From an uncultured Collinsella sp. (GTDB lineage Bacteria > Actinomycetota > Coriobacteriia > Coriobacteriales > Coriobacteriaceae): a stretch of DNA of 33,079 bases. The stretch is taken from the NCBI GenBank assembly GCA_900542235.1, contig UQNB01000012.1, positions 1 through 33,079 on the forward strand, in the 5' to 3' direction. The notes beneath the pieces are model-generated. The model was not told the origin of the DNA, made no database searches, and saw only the letters and a list, made by a program, of their open reading frames with translations. Shown in pieces: positions 8,094-16,697 of the stretch (within the stretch, counting starts at the first letter, position 1; every line of letters starts with the position of its first letter). The translations under genes were made by a program, and so were the position numbers.

Positions 8094-8984
8094 TCACGAA
8101 GCAAGATGACGCAATAGGTGCAGAAAAACCGTCTGGTGTCGATCAGTCCAGGCATTTTGTCGATAGCAAAAGTAGATGGGCAAGGCTACGTCACGCGAAC
8201 CTTCAATGGAGCACTCGCTCACTTCCAATACATCTGATGCGAGAGAAGAGCCAGAAAAACTCAATATCAATCCCCCGGCTTGAAGAAACTCAGTCTGCGC
8301 CCTGTTTCCGTATTCAACATCACGGAAGCGAAAATTGACGAGCTGGGCTTCGGGACATTGATTGATTGCATTGAGACAGGGCGACAAATTAATGGGAACA
8401 GCGAGCCTGCCGCCCAGTAACTCGCGAATGGTCATGGCGCCCACAGATTGATGACCCGCTGGGCATGAAAGAACCTTGAGCTCCTTTTCACCCAAATATT
8501 TTGAAGAAAGGACGCTATCCCGTGGTTCCTCGAATGAGATAGCCGCATCCGAAATGCCAAGCACAAGTGATTCAAAGCATGTAGCCGTTGGCTGATGCCA
8601 CACATCAAGGTGAATCTGAGGGTGCGAGCGTTCAAACGAGTCATACCAGCTTTCGGCAAAAAGGCGCCCCCGCCCATGAAGGCAGGGGGCGTAAAGACGA
8701 AAGTGGCCATCGGGCGAAACGCCGTCGCCCCTCGATTGAGCGTACTTTTTGAGATCGTCGACTTGTGCCAGGATCACGCGCGCACGACGCGCAAATTCTC
8801 TGCCCGCCGGAGACAAAACAGCCTCCCCCGCCGATCGGTCGAGCAAAACAATCTGATACTCAGATTCCAGCTTTTTGATTGCCGACGAAACGGCCTGCGG
8901 ACTCACATGAACGGCGCGAGCTGCTTTGCGCACGCCGCCATAGTTCGCTACCGCTTGAAGGTATTCGAGTTGAGAAAGCTGCAT
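8094..8984 (-). CDS. LysR-family transcriptional regulator
   Basis: A 296-residue protein with the LysR layout: an N-terminal winged helix-turn-helix (residues about 3-60, with VRKAARAVHVSPQAVSSAIK as the helix-turn-helix core) and a C-terminal periplasmic-binding-like effector domain (about 90-296). GGAG six nt before the ATG supports the start. It is transcribed toward the MFS gene and is the natural candidate regulator of it; the effector is unknown. Like the MFS gene it uses more A/T-ending codons than the surrounding genes. Confidence 0.9.
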   Translation of the reverse strand: MQLSQLEYLQAVANYGGVRKAARAVHVSPQAVSSAIKKLESEYQIVLLDRSAGEAVLSPAGREFARRARVILAQVDDLKKYAQSRGDGVSPDGHFRLYAPCLHGRGRLFAESWYDSFERSHPQIHLDVWHQPTATCFESLVLGISDAAISFEEPRDSVLSSKYLGEKELKVLSCPAGHQSVGAMTIRELLGGRLAVPINLSPCLNAINQCPEAQLVNFRFRDVEYGNRAQTEFLQAGGLILSFSGSSLASDVLEVSECSIEGSRDVALPIYFCYRQNAWTDRHQTVFLHLLRHLAS

Positions 8985-9025
8985 AGATTACTCCAAAGGC
9001 AGCCAAGTCGACGGGCCAAGCGCCC

Positions 9026-9361
9026 TCAGATGAGGTTCTCGCCCAGGTTTTTGCCGCCGAGGACGTGCATGTGGAAGTGCATGACGGTCTGGCCGGCGTT
9101 GACGCCCTTGTTGGAGATGACGCGGAAACCGTCCTCCAGACCCTTGGCCTTGGCGACCTCCTGGATGGCGTGAGCTATGGCGCCCATGGTCTCGGCAGGC
9201 ACGCTGTCGGCGATGTCGCTGTAGTGCTTCTTAGGGATCACGAGCGTGTGGACCGGCGCCTGCGGGTTGAGGTCGTCGAAGGCGATGACCTGGTCGTCCT
9301 CATAGACAACGGTCGAGGGGATCTCGTGGTTGGCAATTTTACAGAAGATGCAATCGCACAT
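9026..9361 (-). CDS. HIT-family nucleotide hydrolase/transferase
   Basis: A 111-residue histidine triad protein, most like the bacterial HinT branch that hydrolyses AMP-amidates. The catalytic triad motif HFHMHVLGG is near the C-terminus, and CIFCKIANHEIPS at the N-terminus carries the two cysteines often found in this branch. AAAGGA before the ATG supports the start. It is the last of the xseA-xseB-HIT run on the minus strand, 49 nt after xseB, and probably co-transcribed. The cellular substrate is unknown. Confidence 0.95.
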   Translation of the reverse strand: MCDCIFCKIANHEIPSTVVYEDDQVIAFDDLNPQAPVHTLVIPKKHYSDIADSVPAETMGAIAHAIQEVAKAKGLEDGFRVISNKGVNAGQTVMHFHMHVLGGKNLGENLI

Positions 9362-9410
9362 AGCTGGTTCCTTTCTTACAGACCAAGGTAATTATATTTG
9401 GTCGAGATGC

Positions 9411-9677
9411 TTAGAACGAAAGGTTATCATCGGTGTTGGCGGCCTCGCCGTCGGCGAGCACGTCGTTGCCGTCGACGTCCTTAAGGAGCACCGAGACCTT
9501 CTGCTCGGCATCGGACAGGCGGGTGCGCAGGCTTTTGAGGAGCTCGACGCCGCGGGTGTAGCTCTCGAGCGACTCCTCAAGCTCCATATCGCCCGACTCC
9601 AGGCTGCGGATGATGAGCTCCAGCTCCTGCGAGGCCTGCTTGTACGTAAGCTGCTCGACCGGGGTCTTCTCTGCCAT
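9411..9677 (-). CDS. xseB: Exodeoxyribonuclease VII small subunit
   Basis: An 88-residue acidic helical protein with the XseB signature: YKQASQELELIIRSLESGDM followed by LEESLESYTRGVELLK. It binds several copies per large subunit in the nuclease that trims single-stranded DNA in mismatch and recombination repair. It lies 42 nt downstream of the C-terminal part of xseA in the usual order. The start is preceded by AAAGGA. The acidic C-terminal tail (DGEAANTDDNLSF) varies in the family. Confidence 0.93.
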   Translation of the reverse strand: MAEKTPVEQLTYKQASQELELIIRSLESGDMELEESLESYTRGVELLKSLRTRLSDAEQKVSVLLKDVDGNDVLADGEAANTDDNLSF

Positions 9678-9719
9678 ATCTGTTTCCTTTCCTAAGGGTC
9701 TATCACTGCGAAACGCGGT

Positions 9720-10319
9720 CTACTCGACCGTATCGACCGTTGCTGCCACGTTGCCGTCTGCCATGCGCACGCGAATGGCGTCGCCAGGCTTAAAGGTCTT
9801 GGCACTCGTAGCCACACCATCATCGCTGTACGCGATGGAATAGCCGCGAGCAAGCACTTTGAGCGGCGACAGGGCATCGAGCGACGCTGCCGCACGGCTC
9901 AGGTCGGACGCTGGCTTGCTGAGCATCGTGCGCCCTTGATGCTCTAGGCGGGAACTCGCAAGCGTGAGCGCATGGCGCTTACCATCGAGCCCCGAGGTGC
10001 TTGTAATCAGACGCTCGGGCAAGCGCTCAAAGTTGGAGCGGAATGTCCCGACCGAGCGTACTATGGCGCCCGACAGGCGATCGGCAGTCAGTGCAAGCTC
10101 CGATTCGCGACGCTCGACCATAAATGTGGGGTCGTTGAGGCACGGGCGACACGCAGCGGCATCGAGCGCATCACCCAAGCGAGCCGTATAGGTATCCCAG
10201 GCACGGCGACCGCGCTGATCGAGCATCTCCAGGTCGACCTGGGCCGACCCAATCATCGATGCCATCGCGGCACCCAGACGCTGATGGCGCGCCTCGAGCA
10301 CATCGGCCAACTCCGTCAT
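9720..10319 (-). CDS. xseA: Exonuclease VII large subunit, C-terminal part (frameshifted)
   Basis: This frame encodes the long helical C-terminal half of XseA, from about MTELADVLEARHQRLG to the conserved ending VLARGYSIAYSD and a short beta region. In a normal gene it continues the frame that now ends at 10316. The frame stays open upstream to 10406, but its translation there (for example RLHAHGGGRIGW) is not XseA-like. An ATG at 10317-10319 overlaps the stop of the N-terminal part as ATGA, so a coupled second polypeptide of 199 residues is possible. Whether it is made, or the gene is dead, cannot be told from sequence. No separate strong ribosome binding site is seen. Confidence 0.8.
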   Translation of the reverse strand: MTELADVLEARHQRLGAAMASMIGSAQVDLEMLDQRGRRAWDTYTARLGDALDAAACRPCLNDPTFMVERRESELALTADRLSGAIVRSVGTFRSNFERLPERLITSTSGLDGKRHALTLASSRLEHQGRTMLSKPASDLSRAAASLDALSPLKVLARGYSIAYSDDGVATSAKTFKPGDAIRVRMADGNVAATVDTVE

Positions 10320-11191
10320 AGCCGGCGCCTGTCGGGAATCGCCGGCCCACCCGATCCGGCCGCCGCCGTGGGCGTGGAGGCGCGTCGGTCGCTCACCATG
10401 TCGCAAATCGAGGTATCGGGCTCATGGCCAATGCCGGTCACCACGGGCACAGGACAAGCCGCCACCGCGCGGGCAAGCTCCTCGTCATTAAAGGTCATGA
10501 GGTCCTCAAAGGAGCCGCCGCCGCGCACCAGCAAAATACAGTCGGGCGCCGGCGTAATGGAAGCGGCGCGGCGCAAGCCATCAATGAGCTCGGCCGGCGC
10601 ACCCTCGCCTTGAACCTTGGCGCCCACGCAGACAAGCTCGACGAGCGGGTTGCGACGGCGCAGCGTACGCTTGACGTCGTCGATTACCGCACCGGAAAGC
10701 GAGGTGACGACCGCCACGCGTGAGCAAAACACCGGGATGCGGCGTTTGCGGGACTCGTCCATCAGTCCCTCGCGGCGTAGCTTTTCGGCCAACTGCGCCA
10801 CTTGTTGACGCAGCAGACCCTCCCCCGCCAGCGAAAACGAGCGAGCGACAAAGCTCATGCGGCCCGTGGCCTTATAGAGATTGAAGCTGCCCTTAAAGCT
10901 CACCTGCATGCCGTCACGCAGATCGAAGGTACGCTTGAGATAGGCGCCCTTCCAGATGATGCAGTCGACGGCGGCCGAGTCGTCTTTAATCTGGAAGTAG
11001 CAGTGGCCGCTTCGGGCATTGGGACCACGGAAACCCGTGACCTCGCCCAGGACGGTCAGTTGCGGAATAGCATCGAGCGCACCGGCGGCGATCTCTACCG
11101 CCTGGCTCACGCTGAGCTCTTTACGCTCTTGCTCGTCCGAACCGTCGAACTCGGCGGAAACGCTATTGCCGGTTAGATTCCAACCTGCCAC
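10316..11191 (-). CDS. xseA: Exonuclease VII large subunit, N-terminal part (frameshifted)
   Basis: Encodes the N-terminal OB-fold (about residues 25-115, with LTVLGEVTGFRG) and the catalytic core (VAVVTSLSGAVIDDV, LLVRGGGSFEDL, GIGHEPDTSICDMVSDRRAS) of the single-strand DNA nuclease. The normal family continuation after PTAAA is lost: the frame runs into GSGGPAIPDRRRL and stops at TGA 10316-10318, giving 291 residues instead of over 400. Removing 20 nt just before GCGCCGGCTATG would rejoin both parts. The start is GTG at 11191, preceded by AAAGGAGG, rather than the upstream ATG at 11218. The Glu that usually follows AAA in the family is also missing. Confidence 0.85.
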   Translation of the reverse strand: MAGWNLTGNSVSAEFDGSDEQERKELSVSQAVEIAAGALDAIPQLTVLGEVTGFRGPNARSGHCYFQIKDDSAAVDCIIWKGAYLKRTFDLRDGMQVSFKGSFNLYKATGRMSFVARSFSLAGEGLLRQQVAQLAEKLRREGLMDESRKRRIPVFCSRVAVVTSLSGAVIDDVKRTLRRRNPLVELVCVGAKVQGEGAPAELIDGLRRAASITPAPDCILLVRGGGSFEDLMTFNDEELARAVAACPVPVVTGIGHEPDTSICDMVSDRRASTPTAAAGSGGPAIPDRRRL

Positions 11192-11260
11192 GCAGCCTCC
11201 TTTCGTCATCGTGCACAAAGGCTCTGGCCCTGCGCAAATTCAAGTCCAACACATAGTACA

Positions 11261-11290
11261 GCGCCGCGGGGACACAAATTCCCGCGGCGC
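11261..11290 (-). terminator. GC-rich hairpin after the zinc protease gene
   Basis: GCGCCGCGGG (11261-11270) and CCCGCGGCGC (11281-11290) form a perfect 10-bp stem with a 10-nt loop, 16 nt past the protease stop. There is no U run on the minus strand, so it may be a weak terminator or a processing hairpin. Confidence 0.45.
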
Positions 11291-11306
11291 CCAGCGACCC
11301 AATTTG

Positions 11307-12011
11307 TTATCGGTTGGAGTTTCTGTTGTAGCGAGCCATAAGATAGAGCAGCTGAATAATCGAGGTGAGCGCCGCAGCCACATAGGTAAGCGCGGCGGCC
11401 GTCAGCACCTTCTTGGCACCGTTGACCTGCTTGGAGCTCATACCCGACTGCTCAATATACGCCACGGCGCGCCGGCTAGCATCAATCTCGACCGGTAGCG
11501 TAACCAGTTGGAACAGCACGCTAAACGAGAAGAAGATCAGTGCGAGGGTCGTGAGTCCCGCGATGTTCATAAACAGGCCCATGAGCAGCACGATGGTCCA
11601 AGTGTTCTGGGTAAAGTTGACGACCGGCACGAGGGCGGTGCGTACCTTCATCATGGCATAGCCGCTTTGACGCTGCGCGGCATGGCCTGCCTCGTGACAA
11701 GCGACAGCAACGCTTGCGACCGAGCCGCCCGAACGGTTGGAATCCGACAGATACAGATTGTTGTCCTGCGGGTTGTAGTGGTCGGTAAGCTCACCAGCGA
11801 CGCCCTTGATACCCACGGCATTGCAGCCGTTGGCGTCGAGCATGCGGCGAGCGACCGTGGCGCCCGTGTCGCCGTCCGAGCGAACCTTGGACCACGTCTT
11901 GTACGTCGAATTGATATAGCTCTGCGCGGCAAGGCCAAGCACCGTGCAGACAAGAACAACCAGCAGGTACAGCGGGTCGATACCAAAGCCGTATCCATAG
12001 TAATAGGGCAT
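11307..12011 (-). CDS. Membrane zinc metallopeptidase (YugP-like)
   Basis: A 234-residue membrane protein of the YugP/DUF2227-like neutral zinc metallopeptidase family. It has an N-terminal membrane helix (about 12-30), the zinc motif HEAGH at 106-110, and further hydrophobic segments at about 125-175 and 205-225. The glycine- and tyrosine-rich start (MPYYYGYGFG) is common in this family. GGAGG lies 7 nt before the ATG. The natural substrate is not known. It sits between RNase D and xseA on the same strand, 64 nt after the RNase D stop. Confidence 0.88.
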   Translation of the reverse strand: MPYYYGYGFGIDPLYLLVVLVCTVLGLAAQSYINSTYKTWSKVRSDGDTGATVARRMLDANGCNAVGIKGVAGELTDHYNPQDNNLYLSDSNRSGGSVASVAVACHEAGHAAQRQSGYAMMKVRTALVPVVNFTQNTWTIVLLMGLFMNIAGLTTLALIFFSFSVLFQLVTLPVEIDASRRAVAYIEQSGMSSKQVNGAKKVLTAAALTYVAAALTSIIQLLYLMARYNRNSNR

Positions 12012-12075
12012 GCGAATTCCTCCGAATCGAGTTACACGTTGGAGGCATTCTACCCACTCAGCAGACTAGGCTTCC

Positions 12076-13209
12076 CTATAACAACTCAATCTTTCCGTCC
12101 TTCACGGTGAGTCCCATATTGCCGGAAAGCAAATCGTCCAGGCGCGAGCCCACAAGCTCAAAACGCCAGCCTTCGCGCAGGGGGCTCTGCTCGGGATGCT
12201 CAATGTAGTCAGCCAGGTCATCGCGCGAGGCAATGACCGAGGTCGCCACTCCCGAGCGTTCGGCAACCAGGCGGATGAGCGCATACATCAGGTCCGTCAC
12301 GCTCTCCAGCTCCGGCGAGATCTGACGGTGCCCGCGCACCATGAGCGGCAGACGATCGTGCGGGCAGCTTGCGCCGCGCTTGATGGCCATGAGCGCGCCG
12401 TCCACATCGCGCTCCCCCAGCTGATCGGTACCGCGAATGCTACGGAACTCCTCAACGCGCACGGGATTGCGCTTAACGAGTGCAAGCAGCGTGTCGTCGG
12501 ACATGACCCACTTGCGCGGGATGTTACGGCGCTCGGCGCGGTCCTCGCGCCAGGCGGCGAGCTCGCGCGCGATGCCCAACTGGTGACGGCTGCACGAATT
12601 GATGCGTTTGACCTTACGGAACGCCTCGTGGCGATCGGCGCGATAGTGCGACTCGTCAGCCAGCGGGCGCAGCTCGTCGAGCACCCAGTCCACGCGGCCC
12701 AGCTCGCGCAGGCGGCTCATCATCTCGGTATAGGCGACGATCAGGTACTTGACGTCATCAATCGCGTACTCAATCTGCTTATCGGTCAGCGGGCGGCGCG
12801 ACCAATCGGTCAGCGACTCGGTCTTGGGCAGCGAGACGCCGCAAAACGCCTGCACGAGCGCGCCGTAGGAAATCTGCTGGCGTTCGCCCAAAAAGGCGGC
12901 GGCCACCTGCGTGTCAAAAATCGGACGCGGCAGCACGCCCACGGTATGGAGCATAACCTCCATATCCTGCGAGCAGGCGTGGAAGACTTTGATCACGCTC
13001 TCGTCGGCCATAAGCTCGGCCAGCGGCGACAGGTCGTCGATCACCAGAGGGTCGACCGCAACGCTCTCGGCAGGGGTGGCAATCTGAACCAAACACAGGC
13101 GCGGATGGAACGTGCGCTCGCGCAAAAACTCGGTATCGACGGCAATCGCGTCAAACTCACGGGCGCGCTGGCAAAAGTCGAGTAGAGCCTGATGTGTGGA
13201 AATGTACAT
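12076..13209 (-). CDS. rnd: Ribonuclease D
   Basis: A 3'-5' exoribonuclease that trims structured RNAs such as tRNA precursors. The 377-residue protein has the DEDDy catalytic set: D25 and E27 in AVDTEF, D82 in HACSQDMEVM, and Y148 with D152 in YAIDD. An HRDC domain follows at about 205-290, and a second helical region ends the protein. The ATG at 13209 was chosen because it starts directly before the nuclease domain (MYISTHQALLDF). An in-frame GTG at 13245 would add 12 unusual residues. The ribosome binding site is weak in both cases. Divergent from the lipid kinase gene. Confidence 0.93.
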   Translation of the reverse strand: MYISTHQALLDFCQRAREFDAIAVDTEFLRERTFHPRLCLVQIATPAESVAVDPLVIDDLSPLAELMADESVIKVFHACSQDMEVMLHTVGVLPRPIFDTQVAAAFLGERQQISYGALVQAFCGVSLPKTESLTDWSRRPLTDKQIEYAIDDVKYLIVAYTEMMSRLRELGRVDWVLDELRPLADESHYRADRHEAFRKVKRINSCSRHQLGIARELAAWREDRAERRNIPRKWVMSDDTLLALVKRNPVRVEEFRSIRGTDQLGERDVDGALMAIKRGASCPHDRLPLMVRGHRQISPELESVTDLMYALIRLVAERSGVATSVIASRDDLADYIEHPEQSPLREGWRFELVGSRLDDLLSGNMGLTVKDGKIELL

Positions 13210-13307
13210 ATCAACCCATCGAATAAGGTTAGGCCCGAAAAACACGGGTAGGATATCGGCATTGCCTTACAACTATACTCGGTTAGTCAGAGAACGGGAA
13301 CGTAAGT

Positions 13308-14225
13308 ATGCGCTGCCTTATCATCCACAACCCGGCATCGGGCCCCAGCTCAGATGAAATCTACGCATTCACGCACGCCCTCGCGCAGGGCGGCGACGAG
13401 GTCGTGATGCGTTTTATCGGCGATGGCATGGAACCCGAAGACGCCGTGGCAGACGTGCGCGAGTTTGATCGCGTGGTGATTTCGGGCGGCGACGGCACCG
13501 TCTCCAACGTACTCGACCAAATGCGCGGATGCGGCGTCCCCACGCTCGTCTTCCCCTCCGGCACAGCCTGCCTGTTCTTTAACAACATCGGTAATGCCCC
13601 CGAGGCAGCGGCACTTGCCAAGGCCTGCCGTGCCGGTCGCACGGTCAAAGTGGACATGGGCGAGCTCTTTTGGCTCGACGAGAACGGCAACGAAAGGCGC
13701 CACGGCTTTATCATCATCGCCGGCTCGGGCTTCGACGCCGAGATCATGATGAAGGCCGCCCCTACCAAAAACGACATCGGCGAGATCGCCTACTTCCTCT
13801 CCGCGCTCGCCACGCCCAACCCCACGGTGGCGCACTTTACCATCGAGCATGACGGCATTGTCGAGGAGCTCGATGGCATCTGCTGCATGGCCGGCAACAC
13901 CTCGGTCATCCAAAACGACATCAACCTGTTCCCCAACTGCCGCATGAACGACGGCATGGTCGACATTGCGGTCATCGAACCCGTGCGCACCGTGCAGCTG
14001 CTGCCTACCGTGATCACCGCTGCGCTTGACCCCGCCGGCAAGGTACTCGGGCGCCCACAGTTCAAGATCATCCAGACCAAGGAAGCCAAGATCACCTGCA
14101 CCCCGTCACTGGGCATGCAGTTCGATGGCGAGATTATCTCCAGCAATTCGGGCGTCTTTGGAGCCCGCGCGCTTCCGCAATGCCTCGACCTCATCGTCGA
14201 CGAATTCTCCCCGCTCGGAAAATAG
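13308..14225 (+). CDS. Diacylglycerol kinase-family lipid kinase
   Basis: Phosphorylates a lipid such as diacylglycerol or undecaprenol-like substrate using ATP. The 305-residue protein has the DAGK catalytic fold: NPASG at residues 8-12, the nucleotide-binding GGDGT at 60-64, and a conserved PSGTA segment. The usual GTANL continuation is GTACLFF here. The C-terminal half carries the family's beta-rich domain, ending near MQFDGE. A possible -10 (TATACT, 13274-13279) lies 29 nt upstream. It is followed after 9 nt by a 30-codon membrane peptide gene, probably in the same transcript. The exact lipid cannot be decided. Confidence 0.88.
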   Translation: MRCLIIHNPASGPSSDEIYAFTHALAQGGDEVVMRFIGDGMEPEDAVADVREFDRVVISGGDGTVSNVLDQMRGCGVPTLVFPSGTACLFFNNIGNAPEAAALAKACRAGRTVKVDMGELFWLDENGNERRHGFIIIAGSGFDAEIMMKAAPTKNDIGEIAYFLSALATPNPTVAHFTIEHDGIVEELDGICCMAGNTSVIQNDINLFPNCRMNDGMVDIAVIEPVRTVQLLPTVITAALDPAGKVLGRPQFKIIQTKEAKITCTPSLGMQFDGEIISSNSGVFGARALPQCLDLIVDEFSPLGK

Positions 14226-14234
14226 GAGGACCCT

Positions 14235-14327
14235 ATGAACGACAATCCCCTGATCGGCTTTATTGTCATCGTCTTGGCCATGCTCGTCGGTTACGCCATC
14301 AACGTGATTCACCGCCGAAAGAAGTAA
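14235..14327 (+). CDS. Small single-helix membrane peptide, 30 residues
   Basis: A short reading frame not usually called by gene finders but well supported here. AGGAGGA lies four nt before the ATG, and it begins 9 nt after the lipid kinase stop. The product starts MNDNPLIGF, has one hydrophobic segment (about residues 7-24, IVIVLAMLVGYAINVI) and ends in a basic HRRKK tail. This suggests one membrane-spanning helix with the C-terminus in the cytoplasm. An intrinsic terminator follows at 14364. The function is unknown; it could anchor or regulate the lipid kinase at the membrane. Confidence 0.7.
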   Translation: MNDNPLIGFIVIVLAMLVGYAINVIHRRKK

Positions 14328-14363
14328 ATCCACATTGGTATGATATTCATCCAGTTATCGACT

Positions 14364-14402
14364 CTCCCGCTGTTTATGCATTCGTCAAACAGCGGGGGAT
14401 TT
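14364..14402 (+). terminator. Intrinsic terminator of the lipid kinase unit
   Basis: CTCCCGCTGTTT (14364-14375) pairs with AAACAGCGGG (14387-14396), followed by GGATTTT. It is located 36 nt past the small peptide gene. Confidence 0.8.
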
Positions 14403-14633
14403 TCATTTCGGGCATTCCCAGCTACTTTATTCGGTTACAGTAATTACAGGGCGTCTTTATTAAAGTAAAGCTGCAAACTGAGTACGATTAACCGCTCATC
14501 GCATATTTCATCACGCTTATCGAGTAAGTTTCTTTCATAGATGAATATTGTTTCCAGTTCGTTACGCTAATGAGGTGTCTTTATTGGCTGAAGCCCTCTG
14601 GCGACAGAGGGCTTTCGCACGCTGGGAGGGAAC
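14403..14633 (+). promoter_or_regulatory. Gap before the C69 peptidase with a leader hairpin
   Basis: This stretch is visibly AT-rich compared with its neighbours and should hold the promoter of the surface peptidase, but no convincing -35/-10 pair was found. A perfect 8-bp hairpin AGCCCTCT/AGAGGGCT at 14592-14613, followed by TT, lies 20 nt before the start codon. It could be a leader attenuator or simply the end of an upstream signal. GGGAGG before the ATG at 14634 is the ribosome binding site. Confidence 0.4.
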
Positions 14634-16577
14634 ATGAGTAAAACTCATCCCGTCAACGCGCTCAAGAAGCTTGGCATAGGCCTTGCCTTTGGAGCTGCAA
14701 CCATCATGTCCATGCCGACATCTGCGCTCGCCTGCACGCAAATGTACATGGGCAAAAACCTTACGGCCGACAACAACACGTACTATGGTCGCGCCGAGGA
14801 CTTTGGCCCGCGCTACCTCAAGCACTTTGGCATTGAGCCATCGCATGCCCCCGGATATACCTACGGCTCAGACGAGTCCGACTTCTCATACAGGTCGACC
14901 AAGACTACATATCGTTATAGCTACGTGCGCGATCATCCTTCGCAGTGGCACGGGCGCTATGATGCCTACTCTGAGGCAGGCATCAACGAGAAGGGCGTGT
15001 CCTGCTCCGCAACGCTGACCACCAACATGAACGATAAAGCCGCCAAGGCAGACCCCCTGACCGACACTGGCATTGGCGAGTATAGCTACGGCAGCGTTAT
15101 CTTAGGCGAAAGTGCCAAAGCACGTGAGGGTGTCGAGCTCCTCGGCAAGATCATCGACGAGCAGGGCGCCAACGGCAACGATCAGATTATCATCGCCGAC
15201 AGCAACGAGACTTGGCTGTTTGCCGCACTTTCCGGCCACCAGTGGATCGCCATGAAGCTCGCCGATGACGTCGCCTCACTCAACCCCAACATCGGCGGAC
15301 TCAATTACGATGTCAACCTTGATGACGCCGAGAACTGCCTCCACTCCGAGGGCATCCAGACCATGCCCGAGAAAAATGGCTTCGCCGAGTACACCGACGG
15401 CAAGTTCGACGTTGCCAAGACCTATGGCAAAAGCGTCGCCGATTCCGGCGTTCATCAGTGGACTCGCTATGTCCAGGGCCGCGATTACTTCATGGCCCCG
15501 TTGACCAAGGGTGCGGATTACGACATCGTCACGGTTAAACCGGAAAAAGGCCCCGACCAAATCGGAGCCATGGTCAGCGAGATCCAGCCCCTGTTCTTCA
15601 AGCCCGGCAAGTCCGACTGGAACACCTTTGAGATGATCCGTGCATTTGGCAACCGCGGCGAAAATGTCCCCGGCCTCAACGCCAACACCGACGGTGTCTA
15701 CGCCATCGGCACCGAAAGAAGCACCGAGACCAACCTCTTCCAGATCCGTCAGGGCATGGACCCCGAGATCGCGACCATTCAGTGGGAGATGCTCTCCCGC
15801 GCCGCCTACTCCGTCGCTATTCCTCTGTACTCTGCACTGCTCACCGAGGTCAGCCCCTACTTCAGCAATCAGGATGTCTCCTACGATCACTGCGAAGAGA
15901 CGGACATCGTGAACAACGAGGAGCCCGAGAACTCCATCAACTACGTCCTCATGGACATTAGTTCCCTCTGCTACGAGCACCGCGAGCAGCTCGGCACCGG
16001 CGTTCGCGCCTACCTCGACGCTCTCCAGAACGAGCTCATCGAGCAGAACCTTGAGGTCGATGCTGCTATGCAGGCCGAGACCACCACTGAGGGCCGCACC
16101 GCCCTGGCAAACAAGGCCGGCAAGGCTGCCACTGAGAACACCTACGTCAAGTGCAAGGCCCTTCTCCAGGAGATGCGCGCTTATCTGAAGGCTGAGGATT
16201 TCAGCACGCCCTTCACCCCGAGCGACCTGAACACCGAGACCAACGGCCTCAAGGTGTCCATCACCTACGCCAAGGACGCTCTTGCCACCGACCCGGTGAC
16301 CCCGGATCAGCCCGGAACTCCCGAACAGCCCGGTACCCCCGAGCAGCCCGCTAAGCCCGAACAGCCCGCTAAGCCCGAGCAGCCCACCACCAAGCCCGAG
16401 AAGCCTGGCAAGTCGGACACCACGACCACGGTAACCACCAACAAGACGAACACCAAGGGCGGCCTGCCCACCACTGGCGATCGTTTTGATGGCCGCATGG
16501 TGGCCGCATTCGCCATCGCTGGCGTTGCCGTCATCTCCGCAGGCGGTTACTTCCTCTACCGTCGCAATAAGGAGTAA
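14634..16577 (+). CDS. Sortase-anchored C69-family dipeptidase
   Basis: A 647-residue secreted peptidase of the N-terminal-nucleophile C69 family. Residues 1-33 are a signal peptide (hydrophobic stretch LGIGLAFGAATIMSMP, cleavage after SALA). C34 in CTQMYMGK then becomes the first residue and would be the catalytic Cys. The catalytic body covers about 34-470, with C69 segments such as YYGRAEDFGPR and EAGINEKGVS. A helical region is followed by Pro-rich repeats of the type TPEQPG and KPEQPA (about 555-585), a spacer, LPTTG at 611-615, a hydrophobic helix and a basic RRNKE tail. This is a classic sortase substrate. It probably releases amino acids or peptides outside the cell. Confidence 0.93.
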   Translation: MSKTHPVNALKKLGIGLAFGAATIMSMPTSALACTQMYMGKNLTADNNTYYGRAEDFGPRYLKHFGIEPSHAPGYTYGSDESDFSYRSTKTTYRYSYVRDHPSQWHGRYDAYSEAGINEKGVSCSATLTTNMNDKAAKADPLTDTGIGEYSYGSVILGESAKAREGVELLGKIIDEQGANGNDQIIIADSNETWLFAALSGHQWIAMKLADDVASLNPNIGGLNYDVNLDDAENCLHSEGIQTMPEKNGFAEYTDGKFDVAKTYGKSVADSGVHQWTRYVQGRDYFMAPLTKGADYDIVTVKPEKGPDQIGAMVSEIQPLFFKPGKSDWNTFEMIRAFGNRGENVPGLNANTDGVYAIGTERSTETNLFQIRQGMDPEIATIQWEMLSRAAYSVAIPLYSALLTEVSPYFSNQDVSYDHCEETDIVNNEEPENSINYVLMDISSLCYEHREQLGTGVRAYLDALQNELIEQNLEVDAAMQAETTTEGRTALANKAGKAATENTYVKCKALLQEMRAYLKAEDFSTPFTPSDLNTETNGLKVSITYAKDALATDPVTPDQPGTPEQPGTPEQPAKPEQPAKPEQPTTKPEKPGKSDTTTTVTTNKTNTKGGLPTTGDRFDGRMVAAFAIAGVAVISAGGYFLYRRNKE

Positions 16578-16587
16578 CGTCTTAGTT

Positions 16588-16636
16588 GAGCGGACAAGGC
16601 AGCAATGGCAGCCTCGCCCGCTTAGCCCGCTCTTTT
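16588..16636 (+). terminator. Possible terminator of the C69 peptidase gene
   Basis: GAGCGG (16588-16593) can pair with CCGCTC (16627-16632), followed by TTTT. The loop is long (33 nt), so support is modest. A 23-nt near-perfect palindrome (GAAATCTTTTT and its mirror) at 16657-16679 follows; it could be part of the terminator or an upstream element of the next promoter. Confidence 0.4.
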
Positions 16637-16697
16637 GGCCGACGGGAAACCCGCCTGAAATCTTTTTAAAAAAGATTTCCCCGCACACACTTCGCTG

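Noticed and set aside
16307..16400. Tandem repeat that might be a CRISPR-like or minisatellite array
   Set aside because: It encodes in-frame PEQPG/KPEQPA wall-spanning repeats before the LPTTG motif, a normal feature of sortase-anchored proteins.
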